Assembly (NCBI GenBank): GCA_035552655.1
Contig: DASZLD010000133.1
Location: 1-51,625 of the forward strand
Reading direction: 5' to 3'
Origin: DASXMT01 sp035552655
GTDB taxonomy: Bacteria > Actinomycetota > Acidimicrobiia > Acidimicrobiales > RAAP-2
Length of the DNA: 51,625 bases
Shown here one piece after another: positions 1 to 8,958 of the stretch (within the stretch, counting starts at the first letter, position 1; every line of letters starts with the position of its first letter). Below the pieces are notes generated by a model, which was given only the letters and a program-made list of their open reading frames with translations, did not search any database and was not told the origin of the DNA. The position numbers and the translations under genes were made by a program.

Positions 1-99
1 CATCGTCCGAGCCTACGAGGTGACGGGCAGTACCCCGGGGTGGAGGTGCGGGACGAGGCCCCTGGTGCGGAGATCGACTCCAACCTGCGGATAGGCTGA
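1..99 (+). CDS. C-terminal end of an unidentified protein (5' partial)
   Basis: Frame 1 is open from the first base and stops at TGA 97-99, giving 32 residues that end in EIDSNLRIG. The stretch has normal coding composition for this genome (G/C at most third positions). The gene starts before the window and the tail is too short to assign a family. It ends 10 bases before the tRNA gene. Confidence 0.5.
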   Translation, partial: HRPSLRGDGQYPGVEVRDEAPGAEIDSNLRIG

Positions 100-109
100 C
101 TCGCCGTTA

Positions 110-192
110 GCCCGGGTGGCGGAATGGCAGACGCGATGGACTCAAAATCCATTGTCCGAAAGGGCGTGCGGGTTCGAGTCCCGCCCCGGGCA
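110..192 (+). tRNA. tRNA-Leu (anticodon CAA)
   Basis: The acceptor arms GCCCGGG (110-116) and CCCGGGC (185-191) pair perfectly, with discriminator A at 192. The anticodon stem is ATGGA/TCCAT around the loop CTCAAAA, so the anticodon is CAA and reads UUG leucine codons. The T arm is GCGGG, TTCGAGT, CCCGC (168-184). A long variable arm lies between the anticodon and T arms, as expected of a class II tRNA. CCA is not encoded: the bases after the discriminator are CCG. Confidence 0.97.
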
Positions 193-222
193 CCGATCCG
201 CTCCTCCCCCGGCGCAGAAGGA

Positions 223-268
223 GCACCCGGCCCTGAACTGCGACTGCACCCGGCCCTGAACTGCGACT
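223..268. repeat. perfect 23-bp tandem duplication downstream of tRNA-Leu
   Basis: Two identical, directly adjacent 23-bp units occupy 223-245 and 246-268, 30 bases after the tRNA. The unit contains CCGGCCCTGAACTGCG. The rest of the space from the tRNA to 436 holds no gene that I can support. Confidence 0.9.
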
Positions 269-436
269 GACATGTCATGGCACGAGGAAGCTGAGCGCCA
301 TCCAGGACGCCGATTTTGACAAAAACGCCAGCTCAACCCGTCTGAAGGGAACTCGCTACGCGCGCACTCTGCCACGGCGCAGGGTTTCCGATCCATCGCG
401 GTCGGGTACCTCATGGCCACCCAAGGAGGTGCGCTC

Positions 437-958
437 ATGGCACGGTACCGGCAGGTAGCAGCAGAGGATGGAACAGAGACGAGGGTGGTCGAACGACCGC
501 CTTGGAGCCCAGCCCAGATCGTGGCGGTCATCGCCGGAATTTTGCTCGTAGTCGTCGGCGGCGTGGCGCTCGCTCGCAGCGGGGTCAACTTCTCCAATGT
601 GCCCGCGACTCACAGCACCGTGGCCGGCCTGCACTTCACGTCCATGTCGGCTCTTGTCCAGCTGGTGGCCGGCATCTTCTTGCTGGCCGGCGGTGCCTAC
701 CCGGACACGGCCAAGGGGTCGATGGCCTTTTGGGGAGCGGTGCTGCTGGCCTTCGGCCTCGTTGTGGCCATCGATTCCGTGCCCTTCTTCACCATGTGGG
801 GCTACACGAAGTCGAACGGTGTCTTCTACGCGGTGATCGGTGGAGTGCTGATCCTGGCCGCCGCCGTTTCACCGATCATCTTCTCTCGTCGCCGGGTGGT
901 TTCGTCCCAGCAACCGGTCGAGCCGTACGCGCAGCCTCGCACCGGCGTTCGATACTGA
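437..958 (+). CDS. four-helix membrane protein, DUF4383-like
   Basis: I chose the ATG at 437 because AAGGAGG (423-429) lies just upstream at normal spacing; an in-frame ATG at 413 has no such site. The 173-residue product has a short charged N-terminus and about four hydrophobic segments, near residues 25-45, 70-90, 97-118 and 128-148. The tail is polar, basic and proline-rich. The layout and the His-Phe stretch before the second helix resemble the DUF4383 family of small actinobacterial membrane proteins with no known function. It is monocistronic and converges on the M20 hydrolase. The family call is by pattern only. Confidence 0.7.
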   Translation: MARYRQVAAEDGTETRVVERPPWSPAQIVAVIAGILLVVVGGVALARSGVNFSNVPATHSTVAGLHFTSMSALVQLVAGIFLLAGGAYPDTAKGSMAFWGAVLLAFGLVVAIDSVPFFTMWGYTKSNGVFYAVIGGVLILAAAVSPIIFSRRRVVSSQQPVEPYAQPRTGVRY

Positions 959-1060
959 GCTCCTGGCTCCAAAGGGGAGGCTTGCCATTGATCTCCGGGG
1001 CCTTTGCCGTCGACGCCCACCGTCGGCGCCCGGGAGTCTCGCCGAGGAGGCTGCCGTGGA

Positions 1061-2266
1061 TCAGCTCAGGGCGACGGCGGCGTGCATGGCGATGCCGGTA
1101 GCCATCGCTGCTTCGTCGATCTGCATCCGGCTGGAGTGGTTGGGGGCTGGGTTGGCTTCCCCGGGAGGGGCGGCTCCCAGGAAGATCATGGACCCCGGCA
1201 CCAGCTGGAGCACGAAGGACCAATCCTCGGCACCCATGACCGGCGTGGGCATGCGGATCGCCCGATCCTTCCCGAACAGGCCGCTGGCGATGCCCAGGGA
1301 GTGGTCGACCGCGTCGGCGTCGTTAACGGTGACCGGGTAGCCGGGAAAGGCTTCCGATACGACGGCCGAGCAGAGATGGGCAGCCGCCACATGCTCGGCC
1401 ACCCGGTGCAAGCCCTCCAGGGCCAGGGCCCGCGACTGGGGAGAGGCAGCTCGGACGGTTACTTTGAGGGAGACGGTGTCGGGCGTGACGTTGTAGGTCG
1501 TGCCCCCGTGGATGCTCGCCACCGTGATCACGGCCGGATCGAAGGCCGGCACCCGGCGGGTGATCATGGTCTGCCAGGCACCAACCATCTCGGCCGCCAC
1601 CGGGATCGGGTCCACCCCCTGGTCGGGCATCGACGCGTGTCCACCCTTGCCGGTGATGACGACATCGAGGGTATCGGCCGAAGCCATGAGCGGGCCGGCC
1701 CGGCCGGCCAGCAGGCCCGAAGGCAACAAGGGCGTCACGTGCATGGCAAACGCCCTGTCCACCGATCCGAATCGGGACAGGAGGCCCTCGTCGAGCATGT
1801 AGGTCGCTCCGGCATATCCTTCCTCGCCCGGCTGGAACATGAACACGACCCGGCCGGCCAGATCGGCCTGGTGCCGGGCCAGAAGCTGGGCGGCACCGAC
1901 GAGCATGGCCACGTGAGCGTCGTGGCCACAGGCGTGCATGGCCCCCTCCACCTCCGATGCGAAGGGCAGACCGGTGTGCTCGGGCATGGGCAGGGCATCC
2001 ATGTCGCCCCGCAACAGCGTGGTCGGGCCGGGTTGGTGGCCGTCGAGAACGGCGACCACCGAGCTCGTGGTTCGACCGGTGGTGGTGGCGAGGCCGAGTC
2101 CGTCCAGGGCGTCGAGCACCTCTTCTTGGGTTCTGGGGAGGTCGAGACCCAGCTCGGGGTGGGCGTGGATACGTCGCCGGAGGGCCACCGCCGACCCCAT
2201 GAGCGAATCGGCCTCGGCCACCAGCGTCTGGCCGGAGGGTCCCACCCGTCGGTCGTCATCGGTCAC
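1061..2266 (-). CDS. M20D-family metallo-amidohydrolase (hippurate / N-acyl amino acid hydrolase-like)
   Basis: The 401-residue protein has the usual length for the M20D family, which removes acyl groups from N-acyl amino acids with two bound metal ions in the cytoplasm. Visible motifs are GDMDALP (87-93), MHACGHDAH (110-118, metal ligands) and FQPGEEG (144-150, with the catalytic glutamate). A dimerisation domain follows, from about residue 180 to 290, containing GKGGHASMPDQGVDP. It has its own promoter region, shared divergently with fabD (2267-2416). The exact acyl substrate cannot be read from the sequence. An imperfect hairpin of CAAAGG/CCTTTG arms (970-1006) follows the gene and could be a weak terminator. 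Confidence 0.88.
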   Translation of the reverse strand: MTDDDRRVGPSGQTLVAEADSLMGSAVALRRRIHAHPELGLDLPRTQEEVLDALDGLGLATTTGRTTSSVVAVLDGHQPGPTTLLRGDMDALPMPEHTGLPFASEVEGAMHACGHDAHVAMLVGAAQLLARHQADLAGRVVFMFQPGEEGYAGATYMLDEGLLSRFGSVDRAFAMHVTPLLPSGLLAGRAGPLMASADTLDVVITGKGGHASMPDQGVDPIPVAAEMVGAWQTMITRRVPAFDPAVITVASIHGGTTYNVTPDTVSLKVTVRAASPQSRALALEGLHRVAEHVAAAHLCSAVVSEAFPGYPVTVNDADAVDHSLGIASGLFGKDRAIRMPTPVMGAEDWSFVLQLVPGSMIFLGAAPPGEANPAPNHSSRMQIDEAAMATGIAMHAAVALS

Positions 2267-2419
2267 AGAGACCGAGCTTAGGACCTCATGGTCGCCCGTC
2301 CCCGTGGGGCCTTCGAGGCTTGGTGACCCAACGGTAAGCGGAAGGCCCGACTACTGCCGTGTAACACTTGACTCGCCGTTGCGGTCGAATGGTTCGATCG
2401 CGTTCGAGAGGAGTCTGTG

Positions 2420-3679
2420 GTGCTGGCCTTCACCTTCCCCGGGCAGGGGTCGCAGCGGTCAGGCATGGGACGCGCCTGGGTCGACCATCCCTCGTGGGAA
2501 GTCACTGCTGAAGCCTCGGAGACGGCCGGGCGTGATCTGACCGCCCTCCTGCTCGATGCGCCGATGGAAGAGCTGACCAGGACGGGCAACGCCCAGCTGG
2601 CCACGTTCGTACTCAGTCTGGTCGTTCTGGACGCGGTGGAGCGCCTCGGCTTGTCCCCCGCGGCCTGCGCCGGACACAGCCTGGGGGAATACACCGCGTT
2701 GGTGGCATCCGGCGCCCTCTCCTTCGCCGACGGCACCCGGCTGGTCATGGAACGCGGTGACGCCATGCAGTTCGCCGCCGACGAGCAGCCCGGGACCATG
2801 GCGGCCATGCTCGGGATCTCCGACGATGACGCCGAGGCCGCTTGTCAGCGGGCCGAGGACGACGTGTGGGTGGCCAACTACAACGCCCCCGGCCAGGTGG
2901 TCATCGCCGGCACGGCCCAAGGCGTGGCCAGCGCCTCCGAGCGGGCCAAGGAGTTGGGAGCCCGAAAGGTCCTGCCCATCCCCGTTTCCGGCGCCTTCCA
3001 CACCCCGCTCATGCTTCCGGCCCGGTCCCGGCTCCGCAAAGCCCTGGCTGCGGTGGAGTTCCATTCGCCCGAAGTGCCCGTGGTGGCCAACGTCGACGCC
3101 CGGGTCCACACCGACCCAGCCGAATGGCCCGGACTTCTCTCCTCGCAGCTGTGCAGCCCCGTCCGCTGGCGCCAGACCCTCGAGACCCTGGCCGGTCGGG
3201 GCGCCTCCGCAGTCATCGAGCTCGGCCCGGGCGGTGTGCTCACCGGGTTGATCCGGCGCACGGTCCCCGACCTGCGGGCCGTGACCATCGCTGTCCCCGA
3301 GGACCTGGACAAGCTCATGGACGCGGTGGCCGGTCACGAGGTGTGGAACGCACGGTCCCCGGCCCATCAGGGCGAGCACCTCTACACGTCGGAGCGGGTG
3401 ATCGTGAGCCCCGCAGCTGGCGTCTTCGAGCCCGACGCCGCGTTGGCTGCGCTGGAGACCACCGCGCTGGCTGCGGCCACGGCCGCCCCCGGAAGCGGTG
3501 AGGGTGCCGAGCCTGGATCGCTTCTGGCCGTGGGCGACCGGGTCGGGACCGTTGCCGGGACCACTGACGTCCGGACTCCATTCGAGGGAATCCTGGTCAG
3601 ATGGTTGGCCGTCCGGGGGGAACGGGTAGTTGAAGGGCAACCGGTGGTCTGGATCCGTGTCCCAGGGGGTAACGCATGA
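2420..3679 (+). CDS. fabD: malonyl-CoA:ACP transacylase with a fused BCCP/lipoyl-like C-terminal domain
   Basis: This enzyme moves malonyl groups from CoA to acyl carrier protein for FAS-II. Residues 1 to about 300 are a complete FabD: GQGSQ near residue 8, the nucleophile loop GHSLGEY with Ser87, and GAFHTPLM with His194. Residues from about 320 to 419 are extra. They contain SPAAGVFEP, then an Ala/Gly linker, then LAVGDRVGTVAG and TPFEGILVRWL with GERVVEGQPVVWI. This is the order of strands seen in biotinyl and lipoyl barrel domains, but the EAMKM turn with the modified lysine is absent. Usual FabD length is about 310 residues, so this is a fusion. Two GTG codons (2417, 2420) are possible starts; the AGGAG at 2409-2413 favours 2420. 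It opens the fab operon and overlaps fabH by four bases (ATGA). Confidence 0.95.
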   Translation: MLAFTFPGQGSQRSGMGRAWVDHPSWEVTAEASETAGRDLTALLLDAPMEELTRTGNAQLATFVLSLVVLDAVERLGLSPAACAGHSLGEYTALVASGALSFADGTRLVMERGDAMQFAADEQPGTMAAMLGISDDDAEAACQRAEDDVWVANYNAPGQVVIAGTAQGVASASERAKELGARKVLPIPVSGAFHTPLMLPARSRLRKALAAVEFHSPEVPVVANVDARVHTDPAEWPGLLSSQLCSPVRWRQTLETLAGRGASAVIELGPGGVLTGLIRRTVPDLRAVTIAVPEDLDKLMDAVAGHEVWNARSPAHQGEHLYTSERVIVSPAAGVFEPDAALAALETTALAAATAAPGSGEGAEPGSLLAVGDRVGTVAGTTDVRTPFEGILVRWLAVRGERVVEGQPVVWIRVPGGNA

Positions 3680-4608
3680 GCGTCGGAGCGGCAGTCACCG
3701 GATGGGGAGGTGCATTGCCGGCCAACGTCGTGACCAACCAGGACTACGCCGATCGGCTGGATACCACGGAGGAGTGGATCCTCGAGCGCACGGGTATTCG
3801 GGAGCGACGGATCGGGAGCACCACCGGAGCACTGTCCATCGAGGCCGGCCGGGCCGCCATCGAGTGCGCCGGGATCGACCCGAGCACCGTGGAGCTCCTC
3901 GTTCTGTGCACAACCACTCCCGATCAGACCATGCCGGCCAATGCCGTTTCCGTGCACCATGAACTGGGCCTGTCCGGGGGGGCTTATGACCTGAATGCCG
4001 CCTGCGCCGGCTTCGTCTATGGCCTCTTTGCCGGCTATGGGGCACTGGCCACCGGAGCCGTGTCACGGGTGATGGTCATCGGCAGCGACACCATGTCCAC
4101 CATCGTCGATCAGTCCGACCGGTCGACCGCCGTCTTGTTCGGCGACGGCGCCGGCGCCGTGATCCTGGAGTCCATTGCTGGGGAGGATCGCTTCCTCTCC
4201 TGGGACCTGGGCGTCGACGGCTCGGCGCGCTCGATACTGCAGGCCGACCACGGGGGCTACGTGACCATGGAGGGCAAGGAGGTGTTCCGCCGGGCCGTGC
4301 GCCTTACCGTGGAGTCCGCCAGCATTACTCTCGAGCGGGCCAAATGTGCGCCGGAGGACATCGCCATGTTCATCCCCCATCAGGCCAACCTTCGCATCAT
4401 CGAAGCCGCAGCCCAGCGGATCGGCATCCCCCCCGAGCACACGGCCGTGGACGTGGCCCGAACCGGCAATACCTCGGCCGCATCCATCCCGCTGGCCTTG
4501 ACCGACGTCGCCGATGCCGGCCGCCTCCACGACGGCGATCTCATCCTGCTATCCGGGTTTGGCGCCGGCATGTCCTGGGGCAGCACGGTGATCAGATGGG
4601 GCTTCTGA
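3676..4608 (+). CDS. fabH: beta-ketoacyl-ACP synthase III
   Basis: This enzyme condenses a starter acyl-CoA with malonyl-ACP to begin each fatty acid. The 310-residue product has the full catalytic triad in family context: Cys110 in LNAACAGF, His235 in IPHQANLRI and Asn265 in GNTSAAS. The C-terminal GFGAGMSWGS is also typical. The start ATG overlaps the fabD stop (ATGA), so translation is probably coupled. The 160-base gap to fabG has no gene and only a ribosome site at its end. Confidence 0.96.
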   Translation: MSVGAAVTGWGGALPANVVTNQDYADRLDTTEEWILERTGIRERRIGSTTGALSIEAGRAAIECAGIDPSTVELLVLCTTTPDQTMPANAVSVHHELGLSGGAYDLNAACAGFVYGLFAGYGALATGAVSRVMVIGSDTMSTIVDQSDRSTAVLFGDGAGAVILESIAGEDRFLSWDLGVDGSARSILQADHGGYVTMEGKEVFRRAVRLTVESASITLERAKCAPEDIAMFIPHQANLRIIEAAAQRIGIPPEHTAVDVARTGNTSAASIPLALTDVADAGRLHDGDLILLSGFGAGMSWGSTVIRWGF

Positions 4609-4768
4609 CCTGGCCCCAACCGCGTTCGCCCTCATTTCGTGGGCGGTGCGAGAATTTCGTCGGCTACCGTCCCGGACTTCAGTGCCGTCCTCCCCTTGGG
4701 TGCGCTCCCCGCCGTTCGTCCCCGCCCATTTCCCCTTCACCGCTTGAGCCATATCAGAAGGAGCTGCA

Positions 4769-5536
4769 GTGACGCCGAAGGAACCAACTGCCGAATCAGG
4801 CGACGGTCGGGTGGTGTTGATCACCGGTGGCACCCGAGGTATCGGATTGGCCTGCGCGCGCTGGTTCCTCGAACGCGGTGACCGGGTGGCGGTGACCTCC
4901 CGCAGCGGCGCCGTGGACGGAGTGGTTGCCGATCCCGATGACGTGTCAGGTCGTTTCCTCTCGCTGACCTGTGACGTGACCGATAGCCAACAGGTCGACG
5001 CCGCCTTCTCGACAGTCGAAGAGACGTGGGGGCCCGTCGAGGTTCTGGTGGCTAATGCCGGCATCACCCGCGACACGCTGATCCTGCGGATGAACGACGA
5101 AACCTGGGGCGACGTGATCGACACCAACCTCACCGGTGCCTTCCGGGTGTGCAAGCGGGCCATCTCCAAGATGCTGCGGCGCCATCGCGGTCGGGTCATC
5201 CTCGTGTCCTCGGTGAGCGCCTTCATGGGCTCCCCCGGGCAGGTCAACTATGGAGCGGCCAAAGCCGGGCTGGTGGGGATCGCCCGCGCCCTGGCTCGCG
5301 AGGTGGCGACCAGAGCGATCACCGTCAACGTGGTGGCGCCGGGCCTGACCGACACCGACATGCTCACCGCACTCGGAGACGAGCGAACCGCACAGCTCCA
5401 GGCCCTGGTCCCTCTGGGTCGGACGGCACAACCCGAGGAAATCGCTGAGGCCGTGGGCTTCCTGGCCTCGGCCGGGGCGGCGTACATTACCGGCGCCGTT
5501 CTGCCCGTCGACGGCGGACTGGCCATGGGGCTGTAA
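4769..5536 (+). CDS. fabG: 3-oxoacyl-ACP reductase
   Basis: This NADPH-dependent short-chain dehydrogenase reduces beta-ketoacyl-ACP in each elongation round. It has the Rossmann motif GGTRGIG (20-26), NAG (96-98) and the catalytic set Ser148, Tyr161 and Lys165 (YGAAK). The 255-residue length is normal. The GTG start follows AGAAGGAG (4756-4763) at a good distance. Its position between fabH and acpP supports FabG over the many other SDR enzymes. Confidence 0.94.
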   Translation: MTPKEPTAESGDGRVVLITGGTRGIGLACARWFLERGDRVAVTSRSGAVDGVVADPDDVSGRFLSLTCDVTDSQQVDAAFSTVEETWGPVEVLVANAGITRDTLILRMNDETWGDVIDTNLTGAFRVCKRAISKMLRRHRGRVILVSSVSAFMGSPGQVNYGAAKAGLVGIARALAREVATRAITVNVVAPGLTDTDMLTALGDERTAQLQALVPLGRTAQPEEIAEAVGFLASAGAAYITGAVLPVDGGLAMGL

Positions 5537-5614
5537 AATCGACCGTTCGGCACTATCGCAGCACTGATCCGACCCACGATCGCAACACCCACAACCTGAC
5601 AAAGGAGTATTACG

Positions 5615-5854
5615 GTGAGCAACGAGGACGCATTCGAGAAGTTTCGGGAGTGTGCCGTCGAGGTCCTGCAAGTACCAGCAGACAAGGTGACCAAGGAGGC
5701 CCGGTTCGCCGAAGATCTCGATGCCGACAGCCTCGACCTCGTCGAGCTGGTCATGGCCCTAGAGGAGTCGTTCGACGTCACCGTGGAGGAGACGGAGCTC
5801 GAGGGAATCGAGACCATCGGACAGGCGTTCGACCTGATCACCGCCAAGCTCTGA
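5615..5854 (+). CDS. acpP: acyl carrier protein
   Basis: A 79-residue acidic helical protein carries growing acyl chains on phosphopantetheine. The attachment serine is Ser39 in ADSLDLVELVMALEE, the classic DSLD motif. The GTG start is preceded by AAGGAG (5602-5607). The stop TGA shares one base with the fabF ATG, so the two are translationally coupled. Confidence 0.97.
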   Translation: MSNEDAFEKFRECAVEVLQVPADKVTKEARFAEDLDADSLDLVELVMALEESFDVTVEETELEGIETIGQAFDLITAKL

Positions 5855-7050
5855 TGCTTTTGGGTATCGGTCCCTCGGGACCCTTCGTCGGCCGCAGGGT
5901 GGCCATTACCGGTATCGGCGCCGTGTCCTGTTGTGGCGTGGGAGTCGAGGCCCTGTGGACCGGGCTCAACGGTCCGCCCCCAGTAGGTGAGCGACGGGTC
6001 CCCGATTTCGACCCCACCGTCTGGTTCAACCCGAAAGAGGCACGGCAGGTCGACCGGTTTGCTCAGTTCTCGGTGGCCGCGGCCGAGATGGCACTGGAGG
6101 ACGCCGGTGAGCTGGGCGCCGACCCCGCCCGCTCGGGCGTGGTCATGGGGACCGGTGTGGGCGGCTTCGAGACCCTGCAGGCGCAGACCCTCGTATATGG
6201 CGAGAAGGGGGCCCGTCGGGTGTCCCCCCGGCTCGTCCCCATGATGATGTCCAATGCCGGTGCTGCTCGGGTATCGATCCGAGCCGGTTGGACGGGGCCG
6301 TCCGAGACCATCACCACGGCGTGCGCCGCCGGCACCCACAGCATTGGCTACGCCGCTCGCCTGGTTGCCTCGGGCCGCTGTGACGTGGCCATTGGTGGTG
6401 GGGCCGAGGCGGCCATGACCGAAGTGGGCATCGCCGCCTTTGCCAACATGACTGCCCTGTCGACGTCGGGCAACTCCCGCCCCTTCGACATTCGCCGGGA
6501 CGGCTTCGTGATCACCGAGGGTGCAGGAGCCCTGGTGCTCGAGGATTGGGATCACGCCGTCGCTCGGGGCGCACACATCTACGGCGAGCTGACCGGCGCG
6601 GCCAGCACGTCGGACGCCCACGACATCGTGGCCCCGATACCCAGTGGTGCCGGGGCGGCTGATTGCATGGAGTTGGCCATCGAGGATGCTCAGCTGATGC
6701 CGGCGGACATTCGCCAGATCAATGCCCACGGCACCTCTACCCCGCTGAACGACAAAGCGGAAGCTGAAGCCATCGTCAAGGTGTTCAGCGGGTCTCCCCC
6801 GCCTGTGACCTCGACCAAGGGGATTACCGGTCATGGCCTTGGTGCCGCCGGAGCCATCGAAGCCGTCGCCGTCGTCCTCAGCATCGACAAGGGCCTGATC
6901 CCGCCGACGGCCGGGCACGAGCAGCCCGATCCCGAGATCCATATCGACGTCGTGGCCGGCGAGGCTCGACCCTGGGAGCCGGGACCGGTCCTGTCCAACT
7001 CATTCGGTTTCGGCGGCCACAATGGCTGCCTGGTCATCACCCCTGCCTAG
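5854..7050 (+). CDS. fabF: beta-ketoacyl-ACP synthase II
   Basis: This is the chain-elongating condensing enzyme of FAS-II. The 398-residue product starts at the ATG that overlaps the acpP stop, followed by a short N-terminus and RRVAITGIGAVS. The catalytic residues are Cys157 (TACAAGTHS), His292 (NAHGTSTPLND) and His327 (GITGHGLGAAGA), spaced as in KAS II. SFGFGGHNG near the C-terminus is also typical. A longer open frame to 5650 only shadows acpP. The operon ends here or continues into the UbiB-like gene 37 bases on. Confidence 0.96.
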   Translation: MLLGIGPSGPFVGRRVAITGIGAVSCCGVGVEALWTGLNGPPPVGERRVPDFDPTVWFNPKEARQVDRFAQFSVAAAEMALEDAGELGADPARSGVVMGTGVGGFETLQAQTLVYGEKGARRVSPRLVPMMMSNAGAARVSIRAGWTGPSETITTACAAGTHSIGYAARLVASGRCDVAIGGGAEAAMTEVGIAAFANMTALSTSGNSRPFDIRRDGFVITEGAGALVLEDWDHAVARGAHIYGELTGAASTSDAHDIVAPIPSGAGAADCMELAIEDAQLMPADIRQINAHGTSTPLNDKAEAEAIVKVFSGSPPPVTSTKGITGHGLGAAGAIEAVAVVLSIDKGLIPPTAGHEQPDPEIHIDVVAGEARPWEPGPVLSNSFGFGGHNGCLVITPA

Positions 7051-7087
7051 ACCGCCACGCGGCGGTCACCACCAGCCGTAGCTCCCC

Positions 7088-8848
7088 ATGCCCAAGCGCC
7101 CCGACGACTGCCCACCGCCTGGTCACGGCGATGTCGACAGCGACGTCGACGGTGGTGCCGACGGTGGTGCCGGTGTTGACGACGACGATGGGGTCGGGAC
7201 CACGAAGGCACCGGTCGGCGATCTGACCATCGGTGCGTTCTCCACGACCGGACCCTGGACCGTCGACCCCGACCACATGAGCTGGCGAGCGGGTATCGAC
7301 CGGCTGCGGTCGCAGGTAGCAGCCGAGGCCCCCCGGCTAGTCAGACGGCGCCGCATTCCGCCCGGCCGCCGGGTGGTGCGGGTGGGGGCGCACCTGGGAT
7401 GGGCGCTCGGGATGTGGGCCATTCGAGAACGGGGCACCGAGCGCTCCCGGGCAGGATTGTCCCGGCGGCTCCGCCCAGCATTCGAGACCCTCGGCCCCAC
7501 CTATATCAAGCTCGGCCAGATCCTCTCATCGGGCGAGGGGGTGTTCCCCGAGGAGCTGGTGGCCGAGTTTCGGCTGTTGCGGGACCGGGTTCCACCCGAG
7601 CCGTTTTCACACGTCCGCCGGACGATCGAGGAGGATCTGGGTCAGCCCCTGTCCGAGGTGTTCACCTCCTTCGACAGTACGCCGATCGCCTCGGCCTCCA
7701 TCGCCCAAGTGCACTCGGCCACGCTCCGAACCGGCGAGCGGGTGGTGGTCAAGGTGCAACGCCGAGCCGTAGGGACCCTGGTCCGCCAGGACATCGCCGC
7801 CATGTCCTGGATCGCACCGGTCTTGGTCGGCCGCATCCCCATCGCCGCCCTCACCAATCCTCCCGCCCTCGTCGACCTATTTGCCGAGACCATCGTGGAA
7901 GAGCTCGACTTCCGTCTCGAAGCCCAGAACATGCTGGATATCGCCCACATCCTGGCCGACACCGGGCAGCGCTCCATCGTCGTCCCTCGGCCCCACCCCA
8001 CCCTCGTCACCCAGCGGGTGCTGGTCATGGAGCGCCTCGACGGTTTTGCCTGGGGCAACGCCGCCGGGATGCGGGCAGCCGGCATCGATACCGCCGCGGT
8101 CCTCCGAGCCGGACTGATCGCCTTCCTCGAGGGCGTGCTCCTCTACGGCGTGTTCCACGGCGACCTGCACGGCGGCAACCTCCTCGTCCAGCGGGATGGC
8201 ACCGTGGCGCTCCTCGACTTCGGCATCACCGGTCGTCTCGACCAGGCCAAGCGCCTGGCCTTTCTCCGGCTCCAGGTCGGAGCCACCACCAACGATGTGA
8301 CCACACAGGTCGAGGCACTCCGGGACCTGGGTGCTCTGCCCGTCGATGTGGATGTGCCGGCCGTCATCGCCGACCTGGCCCTGGACCGGCCGGCCCGCAA
8401 CCCTGCGGACATGACGGCCGACGAGATGGCTGGTCAGCTCCGAGACGTGACCAAGGCGTTGTTGGGCTATGGGGCCAAGTTGCCCAAAGAGCTCATGCTC
8501 TTCGTCAAGAACCTGCTCTTCTTGAACGGATCGATGGCGATCATGGCCCCTGACGTCGACATTCTGGGCGAGGTCATGGCCATCGTGACCTACTTCTCCG
8601 AGAACCACGGCGAACAGATCGCCAGGGAGATGGGCGTTCGGCTGGCTGACATCCCCGTTGACCTCGATGGTTATCGGGCGGCCATGGGCTACGCGGAACC
8701 GACCGATCGGATCACGTTTCGGGAGCTGCAGCAACGCCGTGACCTCATCCGCAAGCGCATGCGTGAGCGCCACGCCGGTCGACCCCGGGTGCGCTCGGCC
8801 ATCGGATCCCACATACGGCGGCGGGCTCGCACCCGGCACGACCGCTGA
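7088..8848 (+). CDS. ABC1/UbiB-family atypical protein kinase
   Basis: This family of atypical kinases/ATPases supports quinone and lipid metabolism. Hallmarks are the inhibitory YIKLGQ motif near residue 140, the A-rich ATP loop IASASIAQVHSA, the lysine in VVVKVQRR, HGDLHGGN (catalytic loop) and LLDFGITG (metal site). The protein is 586 residues with two weakly hydrophobic C-terminal stretches. The first 65 residues are Asp/Gly-rich and disordered-looking, with no ribosome site before the first ATG; a later ATG at 7277 could be the real start. Its substrate is unknown. The same genome makes menaquinone, a possible link. Confidence 0.85.
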   Translation: MPKRPDDCPPPGHGDVDSDVDGGADGGAGVDDDDGVGTTKAPVGDLTIGAFSTTGPWTVDPDHMSWRAGIDRLRSQVAAEAPRLVRRRRIPPGRRVVRVGAHLGWALGMWAIRERGTERSRAGLSRRLRPAFETLGPTYIKLGQILSSGEGVFPEELVAEFRLLRDRVPPEPFSHVRRTIEEDLGQPLSEVFTSFDSTPIASASIAQVHSATLRTGERVVVKVQRRAVGTLVRQDIAAMSWIAPVLVGRIPIAALTNPPALVDLFAETIVEELDFRLEAQNMLDIAHILADTGQRSIVVPRPHPTLVTQRVLVMERLDGFAWGNAAGMRAAGIDTAAVLRAGLIAFLEGVLLYGVFHGDLHGGNLLVQRDGTVALLDFGITGRLDQAKRLAFLRLQVGATTNDVTTQVEALRDLGALPVDVDVPAVIADLALDRPARNPADMTADEMAGQLRDVTKALLGYGAKLPKELMLFVKNLLFLNGSMAIMAPDVDILGEVMAIVTYFSENHGEQIAREMGVRLADIPVDLDGYRAAMGYAEPTDRITFRELQQRRDLIRKRMRERHAGRPRVRSAIGSHIRRRARTRHDR

Positions 8849-8870
8849 TTCCACTGCTACTTCCATCGCC

Positions 8871-8919
8871 GATCGCACCACCCCACCGCTGATCGCACCA
8901 TCCACCGCCGATCCGACCG
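8871..8919. repeat. imperfect ~20-bp tandem repeats between convergent genes
   Basis: The segment GATCGCACCA recurs at 8871 and 8891, and a diverged copy starts at 8910, all separated by variants of CCACCGC. The array fills most of the 110-base space between the kinase gene and the end of trpA. No terminator hairpin is obvious. Confidence 0.6.
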
Positions 8920-8958
8920 CTGCGCCACCCAGGGCCGGCGCCGGGCCTCACTGGTGGT

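Noticed and set aside
110..412. Genomic-island attachment site at tRNA-Leu
   Set aside because: No integrase, no repeated tRNA 3' end and no shift in composition in the following genes.
970..1006. Intrinsic terminator between the DUF4383-like and M20 genes
   Set aside because: The CAAAGG/CCTTTG arms need a 4-base bulge and there is no T run.
1004..2281. A 425-codon plus-strand open frame opposite the M20 hydrolase
   Set aside because: It mirrors a clear enzyme gene and its product is compositionally biased, rich in Gly, His and Arg.
2359..2373. Promoter with GTGTAACAC palindrome and TTGACT before fabD
   Set aside because: There is no acceptable -10 at 16-18 bases; the palindrome is short. 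It may still be a regulator site.
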